64,000 bases of DNA from Chitinimonas arctica (GCF_007431345.1 NZ_CP041730.1:4898001-4962000), one strand, 5' to 3'. Counted from the first letter of the stretch, positions 54,998 to 63,553 are shown. The notes: generated by a model not told the origin, from the sequence alone. A program made the numbers and translations.

Positions 54998-55453
54998 ATG
55001 AAAAAATCAGACTTTGATCAGTGGCGCAGCGATCTTATGAAACTTGATCGTTATGAGGATGCCGAGGATGGCAAGGCTTTTGTTGCATTAGCTGGGCAGG
55101 CGCGCGGGAATTTCGATGAGGATGTGATTGGCGTGCTGCTGGATACCTTTTGCAATGAGGACGATTACGGAATTCAGGAGGCTGTTCTTGGTATTCTGGA
55201 TGATGCGGAGCCAGAAATGTATTCTAAAATTCTCGCGAGGAAATTCACATCATTGCTGCTTAATGCAAGCGAGCAAGAGTGGCCATTGTTAATAATTGGC
55301 AGGACCATGAATTCAGGCGATGCTAGAAGAATAAGCGCCGTTGTACGTGCGGCGGCTGATGATAAGCTTCATCTCTCAGGCGGGGCAATGGACAATTTTA
55401 TTCGTAGCTCATTCTTTACAAGTGAATATCCAGAGATAGCACCATATTTGTAA
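54998..55453 (+). CDS. Candidate immunity protein for the Rhs toxin
   Basis: The 151-residue acidic soluble protein (MKKSDFDQWRSDLMKLDRY) starts 9 bases after the rhs stop with GGGG upstream, the usual place of a cognate immunity gene. The helical LLDTFCNEDDYGIQEAVLGI repeats suggest a HEAT-like or Imm30-type fold, but I cannot fix the family. It is clearly A/T-richer than the rhs shell and matches the toxin tip in composition. Confidence 0.75.
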   Translation: MKKSDFDQWRSDLMKLDRYEDAEDGKAFVALAGQARGNFDEDVIGVLLDTFCNEDDYGIQEAVLGILDDAEPEMYSKILARKFTSLLLNASEQEWPLLIIGRTMNSGDARRISAVVRAAADDKLHLSGGAMDNFIRSSFFTSEYPEIAPYL

Positions 55454-55883
55454 ACCTCAGGAGCAAAGTAGGGTAGCGGTGGGTCTTCGAATACAGCAGC
55501 GGCCACACCAAAGTGATCGAGGCGAAGGGCACCGCCCTGTGTGCGCCACTCTTTATCACTTTGACGAGAAACGTCGCTGGACCGGCCAGACCGACGCCCT
55601 GGGCACCACGACCAGCTAACACTACGACCTTGCCGGCCGTGGCGGTGTGGGCACACGTCAACTAATCCAGACGATATGCACTTAGGACATATAGTATTAC
55701 GGTAATGTCTATAAGAATTTCCAAGACCCCAGTGATGAAATTCTTCTGGATTGGTGGTTGTAACTGAACGGCAGCAATGATTGGGAGGTTGCCCGTTGGC
55801 CAGCCCGTTCGCCCTACCGCCCAACGGAGACAGCTGCGTTGCTGCGTTGGACGTGGGCAATGATCCTGATGCAGTCCATGCGG
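55454..55883. other. Region between the immunity gene and DUF5677-like gene
   Basis: Contains the rhs remnant. The last 120 bases (55764-55883) show no feature that I can support. Confidence 0.5.
55480..55763 (+). pseudogene. Decayed second rhs shell fragment and toxin tip
   Basis: Bases about 55480-55650 match the rhs gene, but as two pieces: the first corresponds to about 51897-52022 and the second (from AGACCGACGCCCTGGGC) to about 52448-52500, with indels and an in-frame stop. Beyond them, 55658-55763 can be read across one frameshift as TNPDDMHLGHI, then YYGNVYKNFQDP and SDEILLDWWL before a stop, which looks like the end of a different Rhs toxin tip. This is the normal trace of rhs-tip displacement. 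On the minus strand the same bases give a less convincing frame. Confidence 0.7.
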
Positions 55884-56612
55884 TCACGAATCGTATGCGG
55901 TTTGCTGAAACTCACTGTCGGTTGCATCGACATAATCAGCGAAAGCGGCCACTTGCGCGGGGTCGCTATCGGTAAAGGATGGCAGTTGTCGAATAGTCAG
56001 CGACAACAATCGGAGCGCGATGCTCAGCAACATGTTGTACGTGGCAGGGTCTGGCGGAAGGCGATAGCTCCACGAGTCACTAGATCGATGATGTCGGGCG
56101 GTGAGCGAGGACAGATTGGGGTGGGTCATCCCACAAAGCAGCGCGTAAAACAGCTTCAATTCACCCTGTTTCGTGTTTCCGATCTTCAGGCTCCGCTGCT
56201 GCTCCTTCTGCCGATCTCTGGTTTGAATCTCAGCGAGAATCGCGTCCAGTTCCTGCCTCATTGGTTCATCAGGCGGCTCGCCGGCTACTGCGTTCTGGTA
56301 CAGCGTAAGGATCTTGTCATCTGAGGACACATTTTCCTTCTCCAACTGAAGGCAATAATCTGGCGTGTTCAGCACATTGATGAGGTCGGTCAGGTGCTCC
56401 AGCATAGAGCGGATCTGACAGGCGCAATGCATGCCGTCCCCATGGTCGAGCAAGCACAAAGTGACGTGAAATTGCTCGAATATGGACAAAGTATAGAGGC
56501 GGGCAAAGTAGCCTTCCTTCGTCGTAGGGCTAGCTGCGGCGCATAGCCACGTTTCGCCCGATGCAATGGCTTTCGAAGCCAACTGCCGAAGTAATGATTG
56601 ATTCGCAGACAC
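55884..56612 (-). CDS. DUF5677-like hypothetical protein
   Basis: The 242-residue helical protein starts at a GTG with AGGAGGG 7 bases upstream; the ORF extends further upstream but without a ribosome site. The segment HCACQIRSMLEHLTDLINVL and a later FYALLCGMTHPNLSSLTARH fit the DUF5677 type, which I associate with accessory and possibly defence regions. No function established. It reads toward the rhs remnant. Confidence 0.6.
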   Translation of the reverse strand: MSANQSLLRQLASKAIASGETWLCAAASPTTKEGYFARLYTLSIFEQFHVTLCLLDHGDGMHCACQIRSMLEHLTDLINVLNTPDYCLQLEKENVSSDDKILTLYQNAVAGEPPDEPMRQELDAILAEIQTRDRQKEQQRSLKIGNTKQGELKLFYALLCGMTHPNLSSLTARHHRSSDSWSYRLPPDPATYNMLLSIALRLLSLTIRQLPSFTDSDPAQVAAFADYVDATDSEFQQTAYDS

Positions 56613-56652
56613 AGGCAACCCTCCTGTACTGACCCCAGCGTCGGGCGGGTCT

Positions 56653-57021
56653 TTAGACCTCTGGCTTATGGCAAACCACTTCAATATTGTGCCCGTCCGG
56701 ATCTATGACGAAAGCGCCATAGTAATTCGCGTGGTAATGCGGGCGCAGGCCAGGCGCACCATTGTCTTTACCGCCCGCCGCCAGTGCCGCGCGATGGAAA
56801 GATTCGACTTGCTGGCGATTCTCGGCCACGAACGCCAAATGAAGATGCGCCGGCTTTTCATGGGTTTGAAACAAGCACAATGAAGCCTTGCCGTCCGAGC
56901 TAAGCTCGATTCCGTGCGGCCCTTCCTGGACAATAGCCAGGCCGAGCGGTTCGAGTGCCTTTAGAAAGAATACTTTGCTCGCTGCATAGTCGCTGACACC
57001 GAAAACGACGTGGTCAAACAT
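56653..57021 (-). CDS. VOC-family (glyoxalase-like) protein
   Basis: The 122-residue protein has paired beta-alpha-beta-beta-beta modules (MFDHVVFGVSDYAASKVFF ... YYGAFVIDPDGHNIEVVCH) of the vicinal oxygen chelate family. The metal positions His4, His59/61 region and Glu114 area are compatible with a metalloenzyme. Substrate unknown. Same strand as the DUF5677-like gene. Confidence 0.9.
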   Translation of the reverse strand: MFDHVVFGVSDYAASKVFFLKALEPLGLAIVQEGPHGIELSSDGKASLCLFQTHEKPAHLHLAFVAENRQQVESFHRAALAAGGKDNGAPGLRPHYHANYYGAFVIDPDGHNIEVVCHKPEV

Positions 57022-57128
57022 GGGTTCTCCTGAGGTGTGTTGGAAGGCACGAGGCTTAACCGTGATTCAAACGAGTCTTGGGTCTTGGCTTTTCAGGTGG
57101 CTAGCTTGCGCCAGCAATCGCCGACCAC

Positions 57129-57524
57129 TCAGGCGAAGTGCTCCGCGTCAGCGGGCGGGACGACCCAGCTATGCATTCGCTCCTCGTAGACGGAGACCCT
57201 TGGCGCCGGGAAGTTCGGATCGGCGAACCCCCCGACGGGGATGGCTAGGTATTCCTCCAGCCCCTCAAGCTCGTAGTAAACCGTCGAGCCGCACTGGGGG
57301 CAGAAGTGGAACCTGACGCGGGATCCTTCGTCACCGACGCGCACGTACTCGGTTGATGTGCCCGAAAGCGTTACGTTCTGGCGAGGGAACCTGGCTTGCT
57401 GGCCGAAGACGCTGCCTGTCCTGCGCTGGCAGGCCAGGCAGGGGCAGATGGAGATGCGTACCGGTTCGCCGACGACCTGGGCCGTGAGCTGACCGCAACT
57501 GCAGGATGCGAGGCGCTGAGACAT
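57129..57524 (-). CDS. GFA-family (glutathione-dependent formaldehyde-activating-like) protein
   Basis: The 131-residue zinc protein has the GFA fold pattern: SCSCGQL, CPCLACQRRTGSVFG and FHFCPQCGSTVYY. All the family cysteines for two zinc sites are present. The family is broader than its name and the actual substrate is unknown. Separated from the VOC gene by 107 bases. Confidence 0.92.
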   Translation of the reverse strand: MSQRLASCSCGQLTAQVVGEPVRISICPCLACQRRTGSVFGQQARFPRQNVTLSGTSTEYVRVGDEGSRVRFHFCPQCGSTVYYELEGLEEYLAIPVGGFADPNFPAPRVSVYEERMHSWVVPPADAEHFA

Positions 57525-57650
57525 GGGGTTGAGGGCTCGTAGAAGTCAATGGCAGGATAATAGCAGGGTGGCGTGCTTGTTCATCAACCCGCGGCTCATG
57601 GTCGGCTCTCCTTTTCTTTCATGCATGTGTCCCGCAAGTAAAAATACCCC

Positions 57651-57666
57651 TATACGTTTGTATAAT
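57651..57666 (+). promoter_or_regulatory. Possible promoter/operator of the orphan gene at 57725
   Basis: TATACGTTTGTATAAT combines an inverted repeat (TATAC-GTTT-GTATA) with a perfect TATAAT -10 hexamer. No good -35 is seen. Confidence 0.3.
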
Positions 57667-57724
57667 ATCAACCCGGTGCATTGGGAGTTAAAATTAAAAA
57701 ATATAAATCCACTGGATTCCAGCC

Positions 57725-58135
57725 ATGCTTGCCCGCCGTATACCTCTCACAATTATCGTAAACGGACATGCCACGTGGAACGATACTTATACCTACAGCC
57801 ATGGCCAGCAGACTTCGTGGTCCTGGTATGCTAGAAATGATGCATGGCCGCATTTGACGGTTTCTACAAATGTTTGGGAGGCCGATGCAAATGGGAATTG
57901 GGTGGGCTTCCATCTTAGCGTTCCGAGCACGATTCGCCGGGGGATGAATATGCGTTTCACCTATAGCATCTCGGCCGCCAATGTAGTTGCATTCAGCAAT
58001 TTTTCGACGACGGGCCTCCCGGCTCAAGTCGCTCAAGAAATCCGTAATTATACGGCGGACAATGCCCAAATGGCCGCTCTGTTATCGTTGGCGCAAATAC
58101 TTGTGGCTTATGCAATAGCCAATCCAATGGCATAG
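57725..58135 (+). CDS. Orphan hypothetical protein, A/T-rich
   Basis: The 136-residue protein is rich in Asn, Thr, Trp and Tyr in its first half (NGHATWNDTYTYSHGQ, SWSWYARNDAW, VWEADANGNWVG), suggesting a beta-sandwich, and ends in hydrophobic helices (AALLSLAQILVAYAIANP). No Sec signal peptide is clear. Base composition is much lower in GC than the neighbours, a sign of recent transfer. No ribosome site is obvious. Family unknown. Confidence 0.55.
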   Translation: MLARRIPLTIIVNGHATWNDTYTYSHGQQTSWSWYARNDAWPHLTVSTNVWEADANGNWVGFHLSVPSTIRRGMNMRFTYSISAANVVAFSNFSTTGLPAQVAQEIRNYTADNAQMAALLSLAQILVAYAIANPMA

Positions 58136-58242
58136 GTTTTCTTACTGGATTATTCCGGGCACGTGGACAATCGGCCACGACCTGGCCAAGCCGTTCGAGG
58201 TAGTATTGGCCTGGCCGCATAGACCCACACTACCCAAGCCCC

Positions 58243-59202
58243 TTGAGCACCCTGGACCGCTACCTAGAAGCCGCGACCCGCGCCAACACCCGGCGCAGTT
58301 ATGCCGGCGCCGTCCGCCATTTCGAAGTCGAATGGGGCGGTTTTCTGCCGGCCACCGCCGACGCCGTTGCGCGCTACCTGGCCGACCATGCGGAAAAGCT
58401 GGCCATCAATACCCTCAAACAGCGTCTGGCCGCCTTGGCGCTCTGGCATCGCGAGCAGGGCTTTCCCGATCCCACCAAGGCGCCGGTGGTGCGCAAGGTG
58501 CTCAAGGGGATACAGGCGCTGCATCCGGCGCGGGAGAAGCAGGCGGTTCCGCTGCAGATCGACCAGTTGGCACAGGTGGGTGCGTGGTTGGACCAGTCCA
58601 TCGCAACTAGCCGGCAACAAAATAACCGGGCGGCGGAGCTGCGCCATTGCCGCGACAAAGCTTTGTTGCTGATCGGCTTTTGGCGTGGTTTTCGCGGCGA
58701 TGAATTGATGCGCTTGCAGGTGGAGTTCATCGAGCTGGTACCGGGGCAGGGCATGTCATGTTTTTTGCCCAGAAGCAAGAGCGACCGTGCGCTGCGGGGC
58801 CGGACGGTGCGGGTGCCGGCCTTGGCGCGGCTCTGCCCGGTCGAAGCCTACCGGGACTGGATCGCCGTGGCGGGCTTGACCGCGGGTCCGGTGCTGCGAG
58901 GGGTGGACCGCTGGGGGCGTATCCGTTCCGGCGGTTTGCATGCCAGCAGCCTGATCCCCATCTTGCGCCGCCTGTTCGCCGCCGCCGGCCTGGCCGCGCC
59001 GGAAGGGTTCAGTAGCCACTCGCTGCGCCGTGGCTTTGCCGGCTGGGCCAATGCCAACGGCTGGGATGTGAAGACCTTGATGGAGTACGTCGGCTGGCGC
59101 GATGTAAAGTCGGCCATGCGCTATATCGATGCGGCCGATCCGTTTGCGGGCATGCTGGCCGAAGCGGGAGCGGGTACGCCGCTGCGTTTGCCCGGAGATT
59201 GA
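58243..59202 (+). CDS. Tyrosine recombinase / phage-type integrase
   Basis: The 319-residue recombinase has an N-terminal SAM-like domain (LDRYLEAATRANTRRSYAGA) and the catalytic set: Arg in GFWRGFRGDELMRL, Lys in PRSKSDRAL, HSLRRGFAG, Trp in VGWRDVKS and Tyr in AMRYIDAAD. The start is a TTG in the only reasonable frame. It ends 86 bases before pseF, at the right border of the block separating pseBC from pseFGI, so it may have mediated that insertion. No att repeat was found. Confidence 0.92.
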   Translation: MSTLDRYLEAATRANTRRSYAGAVRHFEVEWGGFLPATADAVARYLADHAEKLAINTLKQRLAALALWHREQGFPDPTKAPVVRKVLKGIQALHPAREKQAVPLQIDQLAQVGAWLDQSIATSRQQNNRAAELRHCRDKALLLIGFWRGFRGDELMRLQVEFIELVPGQGMSCFLPRSKSDRALRGRTVRVPALARLCPVEAYRDWIAVAGLTAGPVLRGVDRWGRIRSGGLHASSLIPILRRLFAAAGLAAPEGFSSHSLRRGFAGWANANGWDVKTLMEYVGWRDVKSAMRYIDAADPFAGMLAEAGAGTPLRLPGD

Positions 59203-59288
59203 ACCGGCGCCCGGCGCGCCACGTAAGGAACTACCCTTCCACGCCGCCAGGGGCTAGGCTTTAGCTATCGATCTCCTGTGCGAGCGTC

Positions 59289-59999
59289 ATGACCACTATC
59301 GCCATCATCCCTGCCCGAGGCGGCAGCAAGCGGATTCCGCGCAAGAACGTCAAGCCCTTCCACGGTAAGCCCATGATCGCCTATTCGATCGCCGCCGCGC
59401 GGGCCTGCGGCTTATTCGACCGGGTGGTGGTCAGCAGCGACGACGCCGAGATCATGGATCTGGCACGCGAATTGGGCGCGGAAGTACCGTTCGTTCGGCC
59501 TGCCGATTTGGCGGATGACCACGCCACCACCATTGCCGTGATCCAGCACGCCATCCAGGCCCTGCAGGCGGACGGGGCCACGCCGGCGCATGTCTGTTGC
59601 ATCTACGCAACCGCACCCTTTGTGCAGGCGGACTATCTACGACAGGGCTACCGTGCTTTGTTGGATCGCCCGGACAAGGCCTACGCCTTCTCCGTTACCT
59701 CCTTTCCTTTCCCGGTACAGCGTGCGATTCGGCTGGATGGCGACGGCTGCGTCGATGCGCTTTATCCGCAGTACCGCAACACCCGTTCGCAAGATCTGGA
59801 GGAGGCCTTCCATGATGCTGGCCAATTCTATTGGGGAAGGGCGGATGCCTGGCTAGCCGGCGAGGTGATCTTTTCGCCCGCCTCGTTGCCGGTGGTCTTG
59901 CCCCGCTATCTGGTCCAGGACATCGATACGCCCGAGGATTGGCGTCGGGCCGAGTATTTGTATGGCGCGCTGTTGGCCGGCGGCGAGATCGCGGCATGA
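59289..59999 (+). CDS. pseF: Pseudaminic acid cytidylyltransferase PseF
   Basis: The 236-residue enzyme activates pseudaminic acid to CMP-Pse. It has AIIPARGGSKRIPRKNVKPF, VVVSSDDAEIMDLARELGAE and the PseF/NeuA-type IYATAPFVQADYLRQGY with HDAGQFYWG. Its stop overlaps the next gene (ATGA). Its presence just after the recombinase rather than after pseC is unusual. Confidence 0.95.
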   Translation: MTTIAIIPARGGSKRIPRKNVKPFHGKPMIAYSIAAARACGLFDRVVVSSDDAEIMDLARELGAEVPFVRPADLADDHATTIAVIQHAIQALQADGATPAHVCCIYATAPFVQADYLRQGYRALLDRPDKAYAFSVTSFPFPVQRAIRLDGDGCVDALYPQYRNTRSQDLEEAFHDAGQFYWGRADAWLAGEVIFSPASLPVVLPRYLVQDIDTPEDWRRAEYLYGALLAGGEIAA

Positions 60000-61486
60000 A
60001 GGTGCTGATCCGCGCCGATGCCTCGGTCGCCATCGGTTCCGGCCATGTCGCGCGTTGCCTGACCTTGGCCAAGGTATTGCGGCTTGCCGGCGCGCAGCCC
60101 GTCTTTGCCTGCCGCGCCTTGCCCGGTCATGCCTTGGCGGTCATTGCGGGGCAGGGCTTCGAAACGGTTGCCTTGCCGGCGGGCTACAAGGACGAAATGA
60201 CCGGCGATATCGAAGCAGCCTTGCCTTGGCGAGCCGATCTGGATGCGCTGCAAGCCGCGCTGCCGGGCCAGCGCTTCGACTGGCTGCTGGTCGATCATTA
60301 CGGGCTGGGAGCGGCCTGGCAAACAGGCGCGCGCAGCTTGGCCGACCGGATTGCGGTGGTCGACGACCTGGCCAACCGTCCGCACGATGCCGATCTATTG
60401 CTCAATCAGAACCTGAATGCGGAGGCCTCGGCCTATGCCGGGCAGTTGCCGTCCACTTGCAGGCTGCTGCTTGGACCGCGCCATGCCTTGCTGCGGCCGG
60501 AGTTCAACGTGGGGCCGGTGGAGATCGCACCACGGGCGAAGCGGCTGCTGGTAAGTTTTGGCGGGGCGGATGCGCAGGGCGAAACCTTCAAGGTCATGAC
60601 GGCATTGGCGGACCTGGACGAGCTGGAGGTCGATTTCGTCGCCGGTGCCGCCAATCCTGCCTGGCCGGCGCTGACGCAGGCGCTGGTGGGCCGTGAGCAT
60701 TGGCGCCTGCACCGGCACGTGGACGACTTTGCCGGGCTGATGGCGCGGGCCGATCTGTTTATCGGCGCCGGCGGCGGGACCAGTTGGGAGCGGGCCGCCC
60801 TGGGCTTGCCCAGCATCTGTATTGCCATTGCCGCCAACCAGGTGGGCAATGCCGAACGGCTGGCCTTGGCCGGCGCGCATCTCTACCTGGGCCAGGCAGA
60901 CGCGGTGACCGCCGAGATGCTGCGCGCCGCGGTCTCGCTGCTGGCCGGCAATGTCGGCCTGCGCCACAGCCTGGCCGCGCGTTCGCGTGCCTTGGTCGAT
61001 GGCAAGGGTGCTGCGCGGGTGGCGGCTGCACTGCTGACGGGAGCACTGCGTTTACGGCCGGCCACCTCGGCCGATGCGCAACTGTTGTTCGACGGCCGCA
61101 ATGCCGCCGAGGTGCGGCGCTGGTCCTTGAACGATGCCGCCATCGACTGGGACGGACATCTGGCGTGGCTACAACGCAGCCTGGCCAATGCCGAGCGCGC
61201 CTTGCTGGTGGCTGAGGCTCCGGATGGCCCGGTGGGTGTGCTACGTTATGATCGTATTGAGCCGCAGCGGGCCGAGGTGTCCATCTATCTGCTGGCCGGG
61301 CGGGAAGGGCGCGGCTGGGGACAGGCGCTGCTGGCGGCCGGCGACCGTTGGATCGCCGAGTACTGGCCAGGCTTGCAGGCCATCGCTGCCGTAGTCAAAC
61401 CGGCGAATGTCGCTTCCCTGAAATTGTTCCAAGCGTTGGGCTACCGGCAGCAAGACTGCCATTTTGAACGAACGCCGCCGTTTTGA
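59996..61486 (+). CDS. pseG: PseG sugar hydrolase fused to a GNAT acetyltransferase (PseG-PseH type)
   Basis: The 496-residue protein joins two pathway steps. Residues 1-345 are PseG, a UDP-sugar hydrolase with a GT-B fold (RADASVAIGSGHVARCLTLA, LLVDHYGLGAAWQ, GAGGGTSWERAALGLPSI). Residues about 350-496 are a GNAT domain (LRLRPATSADAQLLFDGRN ... VKPANVASLKLFQALGY). In the canonical order, PseH acetylates the 4-amino sugar just before PseG removes UDP, so the fusion fits. Start MKVLIRADAS overlaps pseF by 4 bases. Its GNAT half would supply the pathway's otherwise missing acetyltransferase. Confidence 0.93.
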   Translation: MKVLIRADASVAIGSGHVARCLTLAKVLRLAGAQPVFACRALPGHALAVIAGQGFETVALPAGYKDEMTGDIEAALPWRADLDALQAALPGQRFDWLLVDHYGLGAAWQTGARSLADRIAVVDDLANRPHDADLLLNQNLNAEASAYAGQLPSTCRLLLGPRHALLRPEFNVGPVEIAPRAKRLLVSFGGADAQGETFKVMTALADLDELEVDFVAGAANPAWPALTQALVGREHWRLHRHVDDFAGLMARADLFIGAGGGTSWERAALGLPSICIAIAANQVGNAERLALAGAHLYLGQADAVTAEMLRAAVSLLAGNVGLRHSLAARSRALVDGKGAARVAAALLTGALRLRPATSADAQLLFDGRNAAEVRRWSLNDAAIDWDGHLAWLQRSLANAERALLVAEAPDGPVGVLRYDRIEPQRAEVSIYLLAGREGRGWGQALLAAGDRWIAEYWPGLQAIAAVVKPANVASLKLFQALGYRQQDCHFERTPPF

Positions 61487-61508
61487 ACGGTCGTGCAGGA
61501 GATCGCCC

Positions 61509-62561
61509 ATGAGTGCCTTCAAGATCGGCCATCGCGCCATCGGACTGGATGCGCCGCCCTTTGTCATCGCGGAGATGAGCGGCAACCACAACCAATCATT
61601 GGAGCGGGCCTTGGCCATCGTCGAGGCGGCGGCCAAGGCGGGCGCCCACGCGCTCAAATTGCAGACCTATACGCCCGACACCATGACGCTGAACCTGGAC
61701 GAGGGCGAGTTCCATATCGGCGATCCGAACAGTCTCTGGGCCGGCAGCTCGCTGTATAAGCTGTACGGCGAGGCCTATACCCCGTGGGAATGGCACCAGC
61801 CCCTGTTCGAACGGGCAAACGCGCTGGGCATGCTGGCGTTCTCCACGCCCTTCGACGAGTCGGCGGTGGATTTCCTGGAAAGCCTGCAGGTGCCGGCCTA
61901 CAAGATCGCCAGCTTCGAGAACACCGATATTCCCTTGATACGCAAGGTGGCCGCGACCGGTAAACCCATGATCATTTCCACCGGCATGGCCAATGTCGCC
62001 GAGCTGGACGAAAGCGTGCGGGCGGCCCGCGAGGCGGGTTGCGCGCAGCTGATCCTGCTCAAGTGCACCAGTACCTATCCCGCTACGCCGGCCAATACCC
62101 ATCTACGTACCATTCCACACCTGCGCGACCTGTTTGGCTGCGAGGTCGGCCTGAGCGACCACACCATGGGGGTGGGCGCATCGGTTGCCGCGGTGGCATT
62201 GGGCGCGACCGTGCTGGAGAAGCATTTCACCCTGCGGCGCGCCGATGGTGGCGTCGATGCCAGTTTTTCGCTGGAGCCGGACGAAATGGCCGCCCTGGTG
62301 GTGGAAACCGAGCGGGCCTGGCAGGCCTTGGGCCAGGTGCAATACGGCGCCACCAGCGCCGAACAGAAGTCACTGGTATTTCGCCGCTCGCTCTATGTGG
62401 TGGCGGACGTGGCGGCTGGCGAGACGCTTAGCCATGCCAATGTCCGCGCCATCCGCCCCGGCTTGGGTCTGCCGCCCAAGCACCTCGAACTGGTCATCGG
62501 GCGCCGCGCCGGCCAAGCCATCAAGCGCGGCACGCCCCTGGCCTGGTCCCTGCTGGCATGA
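61509..62561 (+). CDS. pseI: Pseudaminic acid synthase PseI
   Basis: The 350-residue NeuB-family enzyme condenses the 6-deoxy sugar with phosphoenolpyruvate. It shows VIAEMSGNHNQSLERAL, LKLQTYTPDTMTL, KCTSTYPATPANTHLRTIP and LSDHTMGVGASVAAVALGA, with a C-terminal SAF (antifreeze-like) domain (FRRSLYVVADVAAGE). Start MSAFKIGHRAI has CAGGAG upstream. The stop overlaps the next gene by 4 bases. Confidence 0.96.
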   Translation: MSAFKIGHRAIGLDAPPFVIAEMSGNHNQSLERALAIVEAAAKAGAHALKLQTYTPDTMTLNLDEGEFHIGDPNSLWAGSSLYKLYGEAYTPWEWHQPLFERANALGMLAFSTPFDESAVDFLESLQVPAYKIASFENTDIPLIRKVAATGKPMIISTGMANVAELDESVRAAREAGCAQLILLKCTSTYPATPANTHLRTIPHLRDLFGCEVGLSDHTMGVGASVAAVALGATVLEKHFTLRRADGGVDASFSLEPDEMAALVVETERAWQALGQVQYGATSAEQKSLVFRRSLYVVADVAAGETLSHANVRAIRPGLGLPPKHLELVIGRRAGQAIKRGTPLAWSLLA

Positions 62562-63553
62562 TGCGGGCCGGCCTGATCGGCTGCGGCCGCATCGGTTGCG
62601 AATTCGACAGCGATGCCGAACGGATCGGCATCTATACCCACGCCGCAGCCTGGCGCGCTGCCGAAGGCGTGGAGTTGTACGCCATCGCCGATCCCGATCC
62701 GGCCAAATTGGCCAACTGCGGCGAACGCTATGCCATCCCGCTCGAACGGCGCTATACCGATCCCGCCGCCATGCTGGCCACGGAGATGCTGCAACTGGTC
62801 AGCATCGCAGCGCCGGACCGGTTCCACGCAGGTCTGGCCGAACAAGCCTTGTCCACACCCGGTATGCGCGGTGTGTTGCTGGAAAAACCGCTGGCCTTGA
62901 GCGTGGAGGAGGGCGCCCGCCTGGTGGAACAGGCCGCCGCTCGCCGGATCGCCCTGGCGGTGAACTATTCCCGCCGCTACTGCCCCGCCCACGAACGGGT
63001 CAGGGCCGCGCTGAGCAGTGGGAGCCTGGGACGCATCCAGCAGGTCGGCGGCTTCTATGGCAAGGGAATACGCCATAACGGCAGCCATTGGCTGGATCTG
63101 CTGCGCCATCTGCTGGGCCCGCTCGCCGCGCTGCAGGCCTGGTCCGGCGCAGCGGCCGATTTCGAGGGCGATCCCAGCCCGGATTTACGTATCCGGACGG
63201 CCCAGGGCGTTCAAGCCAGCCTGCTGGCCTGCGATCATCAAGCCTTCAGCCTGTTCGAAATGGATATCGTGGCCGAACGCGGCCGCATACGCATCCTGGA
63301 AAGCGGCCATCGCATCGAATGGTATGAAGTGGCCGACAGCCCCTATTACAGCGGCTACCGCTTGCCCGTGCTGCGCGAACAGGATGGCAGCGGCATGCGC
63401 GATCTGCTGCTGGCGGCGGTAGCGGACTTGCGCGATGCCGTGCACACCGGCCGCCAGCCGCGCTGCAATGGCCAGGATGGCCTGGCTGCCTTGCAGGCAG
63501 CCGAGGCGGCGGTCCGTTCCCTGGCGAGTGGCCGACAGGAGCCGCTCCCGTGA
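62558..63553 (+). CDS. Gfo/Idh/MocA-family oxidoreductase
   Basis: The 331-residue NAD(P)-dependent protein has the Rossmann start AGLIGCGRIGCEFDSDAE and the EKPLALSVEEG motif with catalytic Lys. It is coupled to pseI (ATGA) and to the next gene (GTGA), so it probably modifies the pathway sugar or a related nucleotide sugar. Not part of canonical Pse synthesis. Confidence 0.92.
   Translation: MMRAGLIGCGRIGCEFDSDAERIGIYTHAAAWRAAEGVELYAIADPDPAKLANCGERYAIPLERRYTDPAAMLATEMLQLVSIAAPDRFHAGLAEQALSTPGMRGVLLEKPLALSVEEGARLVEQAAARRIALAVNYSRRYCPAHERVRAALSSGSLGRIQQVGGFYGKGIRHNGSHWLDLLRHLLGPLAALQAWSGAAADFEGDPSPDLRIRTAQGVQASLLACDHQAFSLFEMDIVAERGRIRILESGHRIEWYEVADSPYYSGYRLPVLREQDGSGMRDLLLAAVADLRDAVHTGRQPRCNGQDGLAALQAAEAAVRSLASGRQEPLP

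Noticed and set aside
55369..55887. 172-codon minus-strand ORF with an EEFHHWGLGNSYRHY segment
   Set aside because: It crosses the immunity gene and rhs remnant; the plus-strand reading as a decayed toxin tip explains the same bases better.
39202..59288. Direct repeats (attL/attR) flanking the block between pseC and pseF
   Set aside because: I compared the two borders by eye and found no shared repeat of useful length; it may need an empty-site comparison.
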